Shown: positions 58,475 through 64,000 of the stretch, in pieces
How the letters are laid out: every line of letters starts with the position of its first letter
How positions within the stretch are numbered: the first letter of the stretch is position 1
Notes under the pieces: generated by a model
The model's input: only the letters and a program-made list of their open reading frames with translations
Told to the model about the DNA's origin: nothing
Databases searched by the model: none
Assembly: GCF_932294415.1 (NCBI RefSeq)
Contig: NC_065536.1
Location: 4,970,974 to 5,034,973 of the forward strand
Source: Quercus robur
Taxonomy: Eukaryota; Streptophyta; Magnoliopsida; Fagales; Fagaceae
Reading direction: 5' to 3'
Length of the DNA: 64,000 nt
Translations under genes and position numbers: made by a program

Positions 58475-59465
58475 GCATTTATAATAAAACATCTATAAAA
58501 TTTAACTTTTAACAACTCAAAACATTACTTTATCTATTTTAACAACTCAATTTATAATTCACTCTGCCGCAAACATTTTATATTTTTAGCCACTCATTTA
58601 AAATAATATAAATAACTTATTAAAATAATGATAAACAGACAAAAACTATCACAACACAGCAGCAACAGCTACCTCCATCACCTCCACCGTTGCCCCACCA
58701 GCCACAACCACAAACCACAAGAGCCACAACCGAACAACCTTCCTCTTCCACCACTTCTCAACCTGCAACCACCAGCCACAGCAAAAAAAGAAAAACCCAC
58801 GAACCACAAACCAAATCATTCACGACCCACGGCCAAAAGAAACCCATGAACCAAATCAACCAAATCAGCCACAACCCACGATCCACGGCCAAAAAACCCA
58901 TGAACCAGGAACCAATCGGACCTATGAACCAATCGGAACCATTAAAGCACAGTCACCCACAACCCACGGCCAAACCGATGGCGACACCATCGAGCACGTC
59001 CTCACCTACGAATCTGACCACCACATAATTCAAACCCATATCACAGCCAACATAAACCCACGAATCCGATACCCAACAAAAACCCATGAATCCCAGCAAC
59101 CCGGCACCACATGAGCCACCCACGGCAACCAACGACCCGGCACCACCGTGCCTCATGACCTCACCCACCAAATCAGACCCACGAACTGCCGGAGCACAAC
59201 CACGAGACTACCAAGAACATTCACAAGTCACGGCAGAGAGAGAAAAGAGAGCAGAGAACAGAGAAGTGAGAGAGGAGAGAGAAGAAGAAACGTTGGTAAT
59301 AAAAAATTGATTTTAATGTTTACCTTCAACCTACAGTGAGCTGAAAGCAAAAATATAGCTAAATATTTGAGGTGGAGCAACTTTGCTGTAGGCATGTTTT
59401 TATGGTTTGAGGTGTTAAAATAGCATTTTAGCAATTTTAATTGCTTTATTGTGGTGCTCTTATTT
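58475..59465. mobile_element. Large MITE-like element with GC-richer, ORF-like core
   Basis: The AT-rich ends carry related blocks on opposite strands (ctattttaacaactcaattt at the left; on the minus strand ctattttaacacctcaaacc at the right). The core (58630-59290) is far less AT-rich and made of short repeats of the acccacgaacca type, ending in a GAGAGA tract. Overlapping frames of 60-112 codons on both strands are low-complexity (His, Pro, Thr, Gln) and are not believed to be genes. TIRs are imperfect. Confidence 0.45.
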
Positions 59466-59709
59466 ATTGTAGAGACTAGACCGACTTTGTCAAACATCAA
59501 TCATCAAAAGTACAAAGAAAAGCAAACATTAAAATAAGTATGTTGACATAAATTTATTATTTGAAATTAATATACTATTAGTTATTAAAGCTTCAGCAAA
59601 AAAAAACCATTAGTCATTAAAGCTTACCTGTTAAGTATTTTTTATTCCTGATCTTTTAAATGAGTGTTTTTAATTCCTAAAATTTTAAAAAATGAGTGCT
59701 ATATGTTTT

Positions 59710-60600
59710 CGCATTTTACTTTCCTTAGTTTTTTTGCCTATGCGTTACTCTACCAATGTAAAGAGTAACTGAAGAACAGATGACCACGGCTTTCAAGAAA
59801 AAAAATCTATAAAAGACACAGGTTGTATCACCTGTATAACCCCACTTGTTTGGCCTAACCCTTGTGGTCAATCTGTTTTTGAGGGCTAACCACAAAAAGA
59901 AAGCATGTCTATGGACTGCCATTAAGAACCATACAAGTCTACTAGTCCATGCTACCTTTGGGAGTTCATGTCTAATATCATTCCAAGCTCCAGAAATAGT
60001 AATGTACCAGAGTTGGAAGACAGCCAACCAAGTTTATAATGGTCAAAAAATTCCATTAAAGACAACATACTTTGGATGGCAACCAGAGCATCAGATCTAG
60101 CATGTTTCCACCACCAAATCATACACCTTAGCACACTAAAAGCCAATGCGTTTAACCTACTAGCAACATCATATATCACCCTAGAACCAAGCCTGGTATT
60201 TTGGACCCCATCTAGATGCTAATGGTCCAGCCATAAGAAGATAGACCCCACCTAAACACTGCTACCAATTACGTGCCCTTAACCACTTCTCTAAACTTGA
60301 GCATTTTCTTCCTTCCCCATGAAGACTCTCATAAGGCTTTCATTTTAATTAGCAGTTTCCTTGGCCCAAGCCACCCAACTTGATCCAGCCTTTGCAAACA
60401 AATTAAAGATGTGCTTCATTATAGATCTAATTTCCAATTCTTTTAAACCCAAGTCCCCCCTCATTCTTTGTAACACAGACTTGCTCCCAAGCTACCTTGG
60501 CCCCTTTTGCATGGTTATCTCCACCATTCCACAAGAAGCTACAGAGTTTCTTTCCTAAATTTAATCACTTATGTCTATAGCATTACTTAAACTAAAAAGC
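59710..60600 (-). mobile_element. Degraded LINE relic (end of RT to zf-RVT)
   Basis: The minus strand reads in order FLWNGGDNHAKGAKVAWEQV and GGLGFKRI (end of reverse transcriptase, about 60400-60560), then SGAWNDIRHELPKVAW and HRHAFFLWLALKNRLTTRVR with KWGYTGDTTCVF (zf-RVT, about 59800-60000). Frames are broken several times. Both ends are missing. Confidence 0.7.
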
Positions 60601-61163
60601 TTTGTCTATTAGTCACGCATGCCTTGGGCATGCACTTGGTTGGAGCACCCCACCAACGTGGGAAAGTGCTCGGCAAATATGAAACCAAATGCCTAAAGAT
60701 CCCTTGGCAACTCTGAAAATCTGAAAGGAAACGTGTTTATTTTCCTTTATGTACAATTATATAATTTATCGACATGACTCATTTAAAATGTTATAGTTTT
60801 CTTTTGATACTAAATTAGTTTAAAATAGAAATTTCTTTCAACCCAATACATATCAATTTATAACACTATCTACATATATTATATATTTACACAAGTTACT
60901 TGACTCATTTATAAAGTTGTGTGAAAAAAGTATATGTGGATAGTTTTTTAACTGTCACGCAAGGGGTTGGAGGAAGTTTCCCTCAAACTCACTTGGCGGT
61001 AAACTCTTTCCTCAACTTATTTTTTATATAAAAAACAAACTAATGAAAAAAAAAAGTTTCATTGGAATGTTTAAAACATATGTTAAATTTGTGTTTTTAT
61101 TGGCTTAATTCCATGACAACTTTTTATATATTTATTCTCTCATTTTTATGAATATTTTTAGGT
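60601..61163. other. Spacer without a gene
   Basis: AT-rich. The only less AT-rich piece (60940-61010, around caaggggttggaggaagttt) is not recognised. Confidence 0.4.
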
Positions 61164-61960
61164 GTTATTGTATTTGGGGTGGAATGTACTTGAGCCTAGT
61201 CAAACCTTGGTCAAACTTGCATTATGTGACTTGCATAACCTGCTAGTGACACGTGGCAGACAAAGCTGGAAGCTTTGTTAAAACACAAGTTACGGCCTAG
61301 CCAGGTCACGAGCACCATGTAGACAGAACTTTTTGATCTTTTTTTTTTTTTTTTTTAAATGAACTTTTTGATCTGTTAGGTTATGCTTTTCTAGCTTTAT
61401 CACATATGCAAGTAACATACTTTGTGCACGTTGGACGTGGGAAATAAGTGCGAGTTGAGTATATATACCTTGAGAGAGTCCATTTTGTTCATCCCAACCA
61501 ATTCCAAATTGTAGAGAGGAAGAGAGCCTTAATCTTGAACAAAAAAAATTCTTGCATGTTCTCTCTAGCTTCTCCATTTCTCTTAATTACATATTCTTGA
61601 GAGAAATTTATAATCTTCACCTCTATTATCAAAATCAAAGTGTTGTGAGTTGTTTGAAGGCATGGAAATCATTGGAACCTAAAATCCAAATCCTACTAGT
61701 TTGGTGGCTTTCCGTTGGCGGTTCGATGGTGGTGACTTCAAAATACTAGTGGAAGAAAGGGTTCCGTGAAGCCAATTGTTAGTTAAAGCTTGGAGGGCGC
61801 AAGTACCTAAAAGATATGAGCTTTGAGTGTTCATAGTCATTCTTGTACTGCAACTATTCATACTAGTGGAGTTTTCGGACAATAATATTGACAAATACGT
61901 TTCTTTGCCCATATGCTCGTGTTTTCCTCTTCGTAAAGATGTCTCGCTATTTACGTTTGG
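61164..61960 (+). mobile_element. Possible copia-type solo LTR
   Basis: It starts tgttattgtatttggggtgg, has a TATA-like gagtatatatacc near 61457 and contains cttggagggcgcaagtacct and actagtggagttttcggaca, a block I associate with copia-type LTRs of trees. No internal region is seen and the right end is not defined. A few bases of coding-like sequence on either strand are not supported as genes. Confidence 0.35.
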
Positions 61961-62208
61961 CTTGCTTTTTTTTTTGCATTTTCATATTGCTTTCCTATAT
62001 ACTTAAATTTATATTTGAATATGCATGTAATATGAAATTTGACTAATCATGTACATTTGGGCTTAATGCTAATTTAAGATTAAAAAGTGATTAATCCCTA
62101 AAATTTATTTTGGGTCTAAACATTTTCTAAAGTGTAATTAGCATTTTTCAACTTATTTCTCTAGTATGATTTTTTCTTAACTTACTGCTTTTGATTTATC
62201 CAATGCAG

Positions 62209-62406
62209 ACATTAACAAGAACGAATTGCTCTCCCTCAGCGAGATGGATAAAGACGGACAAGTATCTGCATTTTATCGTGTCCTCATAACTATCATTTGG
62301 GTCTTCAGTATACTAATATTTCCCTACCGGTTTCGGGAAGACGTAATGTATAAAGCGAAAGCTAAAAATCGTAAACTTCGGCGCACATTTGGAGACATTA
62401 AAGAAG
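62209..62406 (+). other. Candidate orphan exon with one membrane segment
   Basis: An acceptor (tccaatgcag) and a donor (gtaaaaac) bracket 198 bases that read INKNELLSLSEMDKDGQVSA, then YRVLITIIWVFSILIFPYRF (a likely membrane helix) and a basic tail (KAKAKNRKLRRTFGDIKE). EMDKDGQVS recalls an EF-hand loop but is incomplete. The exon enters with two bases, so it is phase-compatible with the ankyrin exon ending at 57151 (giving Tyr at the junction), across a 5-kb intron. The family is not recognised; it is not a PGG domain. Confidence 0.35.
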
Positions 62407-63714
62407 GTAAAAACTTAAAATACCTACCTCTAGTTTAGAGCTTTTTATATTTATTTTATTGTAAACTATAATTTCATCTTAGGTTATTACTTATTAGCCC
62501 TAGCTTTCGAGTGGAGTTTACCGTGTTCATTTATGTTTGAACCTCATTTCCTCTTTCTTATATGTGTATGTTTGTTGCTAAAAAAAAAAGTTATTATTTA
62601 TTAGTTATTATAGTACATAGCAAAACAAAATCCTTTTTTTTTTTTTTTTTTTTGTACTTCACCATATGAAAAAATGAAAAATCATTTTTTTATAGAAAAA
62701 AAATCATCTTGTATTCTGGTCCATGTAATAGTTACTATAGATACTCTCCCAACTTTTGATAATAATAATAAAAAAATAAAAAATAAATAAATATAGAAGG
62801 TAATAGTTACTGATTCGTCCGAAATTTTGTGTGCGTGTGTGTTTTTTGTGCGTGTGTTAAGGCATCTCAAAATGTGTTGGTCCAAGAAATTTTTAAGATC
62901 TTTATTGTTATTATTATTATTATTATTATTATACATGCGACAAAAAAAAAAGGTACTATACATGTGAGATACATGGGTTAAACAAATATTAATGAAAATT
63001 ACAAAATTCATATGTAAAATAAATAAAATATTTTAATAGTATAATAAATTTGAAAAATATAAAATTAAAAAAATAATGTTTCAAGTTACATGGTGGAGGT
63101 GTATTGTTTACAACCGAGTTTTATTAAAACAAAAGATTATAATAGCATAGTAAAAATTTATTTATAATTTTTTTTTATAATTTTATAAACTTTTAATGTG
63201 AGTATTGTTTTATAATTTTTGGCAATAAGAGTTTTACTTGCAACAAAGCATGTGGATAATTTAATGTATTTACATTTTACAGTGTATTACATTGCATAAG
63301 CATGACATTGTAGGGTGCTATTTTAATTTATCATACTAGCATATAACCTATACTATGTACTTGTATATTTAAAACTATCTATAAAAATCCTTCTTTGTCC
63401 CCAAAAAGAAATGTCTATTACTTATTTTTAAAAAGCTTAAACCGAATCACTTTATATTACATTAGGGCACATTTAGTACATTATAATTGTAACTACATAA
63501 GATTAGGAATAAGTGTTACAAAGAATACAAGAGACTATAGGGGAATAACTATTGCTATTCATTTGTTTGGTAATAACACACAAAATAGACCCATAAATTT
63601 TATTGTAGGAAAGAATATTCAAATCAAATATCTTAGAACACCATTATTTATAAAATCATATTTACAATTTTTGTGGTTCTAGCGTATCATCTTATTATTT
63701 CTAAATTCAACAAT
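62407..63714. other. AT-rich spacer
   Basis: No gene is supported. It holds a T-run at 62633-62654, an ATT microsatellite at about 62905-62931 and other AT repeats. Confidence 0.45.
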
Positions 63715-63890
63715 TTGATAATTTTTTTGAGAGATAATTTCAACCTATGACGTTTGATTAACAATCATAAAAAACGGACGTCATTCTATTCGATAATCTA
63801 GTCCCAAATCTCTTATTCGATGACAATAGACTTTACCAGTTGAGCTCACTCATCCTACCACACCTAATAACACCACATCGGCATTTACTT
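63715..63890 (-). mobile_element. tRNA-derived SINE
   Basis: The minus strand reads gtgagctcaactggtaaagt (A-box region), then cgaataagagatttgggac (B-box region, eroded), and ends in ctctcaaaaaaatt. The A-box region resembles a tRNA D-arm, but there is no tRNA fold. A T-run follows at 63891-63910. Confidence 0.5.
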
Positions 63891-64000
63891 TTTTTTTTTT
63901 TTTTTTTTTTGAGAATCACATAAGCATTTTACTTAAAATTTAAAATATGGTATTTATCAAGATTTTATCCTATGTAATCATATATATGTATTTATGTTTC
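63891..64000. other. AT-rich window end
   Basis: A T-run and AT-rich sequence. Nothing else is seen. Confidence 0.4.

Noticed and set aside
58628-59310. Pro/Thr/His-rich small proteins
   Set aside because: Low-complexity translation of a simple repeat in a probable MITE, with equally long frames on the other strand.
63395-63682. 95-codon frame near the window end
   Set aside because: AT-driven composition, no recognised motif, no splice context.
63715-63890. tRNA gene on the minus strand
   Set aside because: Only the D-arm-like A box is well kept. There is no acceptor stem or anticodon arm, and an A-rich tail follows, so it is a SINE.

Overview
The window is nuclear DNA of a flowering plant. 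Its genes have many introns with GT/AG borders, the intergenic DNA is AT-rich, and it is packed with plant repeats: L1-type and RTE-type LINEs, tRNA-derived SINEs, hAT/MULE-type MITEs and solo LTRs. The gene set and repeat load suggest a woody eudicot, perhaps a Fagales-like rosid. The species is inference only.

Recognised genes, left to right: the 3' part of a rhodanese plus serine-hydrolase gene (STR6 type, 912-3334, +); a complete 14-exon ICP55-type mitochondrial Xaa-Pro aminopeptidase (5199-15133, +); two tandem DUF538 genes of the SVB/SVB-like type (20727-21194 and 23149-23586, +); a decayed scrap resembling AP-3 mu adaptin beside a PPR-like scrap (about 29571-29772, +); a two-exon PPR gene matching PGN (32674-34658, -); a short tandem-Agenet gene of the ADCP1/AGDP1 type (37104-38193, -); and the first exon of an ankyrin-repeat gene (56533-57151, +). 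From memory, these genes sit in two separate Arabidopsis segments, At1g09280-At1g09320 and At1g56570-At1g56590, which look like whole-genome-duplication partners. Here both sets lie in one run, so the window appears to keep the ancestral order before that duplication was fractionated.

The right half is mostly mobile DNA. A 1.1-kb nested palindrome lies at 40.1-41.2 kb. A tandem segmental duplication covers about 43.3-46.8 and 46.8-54.9 kb; its second copy is split by a nearly full-length 6.1-kb L1-type LINE with a 15-bp target-site duplication, and its first copy carries a MITE that the second lacks. A second cluster of SINEs, LINE relics and MITEs fills 57-64 kb.

The host genes do not form a pathway. 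ICP55 and PGN are organelle proteins, the Agenet protein is a probable chromatin reader, the DUF538 proteins are growth or trichome-related proteins of unknown biochemistry, and the ankyrin gene is of a defence-associated type. What links them is conserved neighbourhood.
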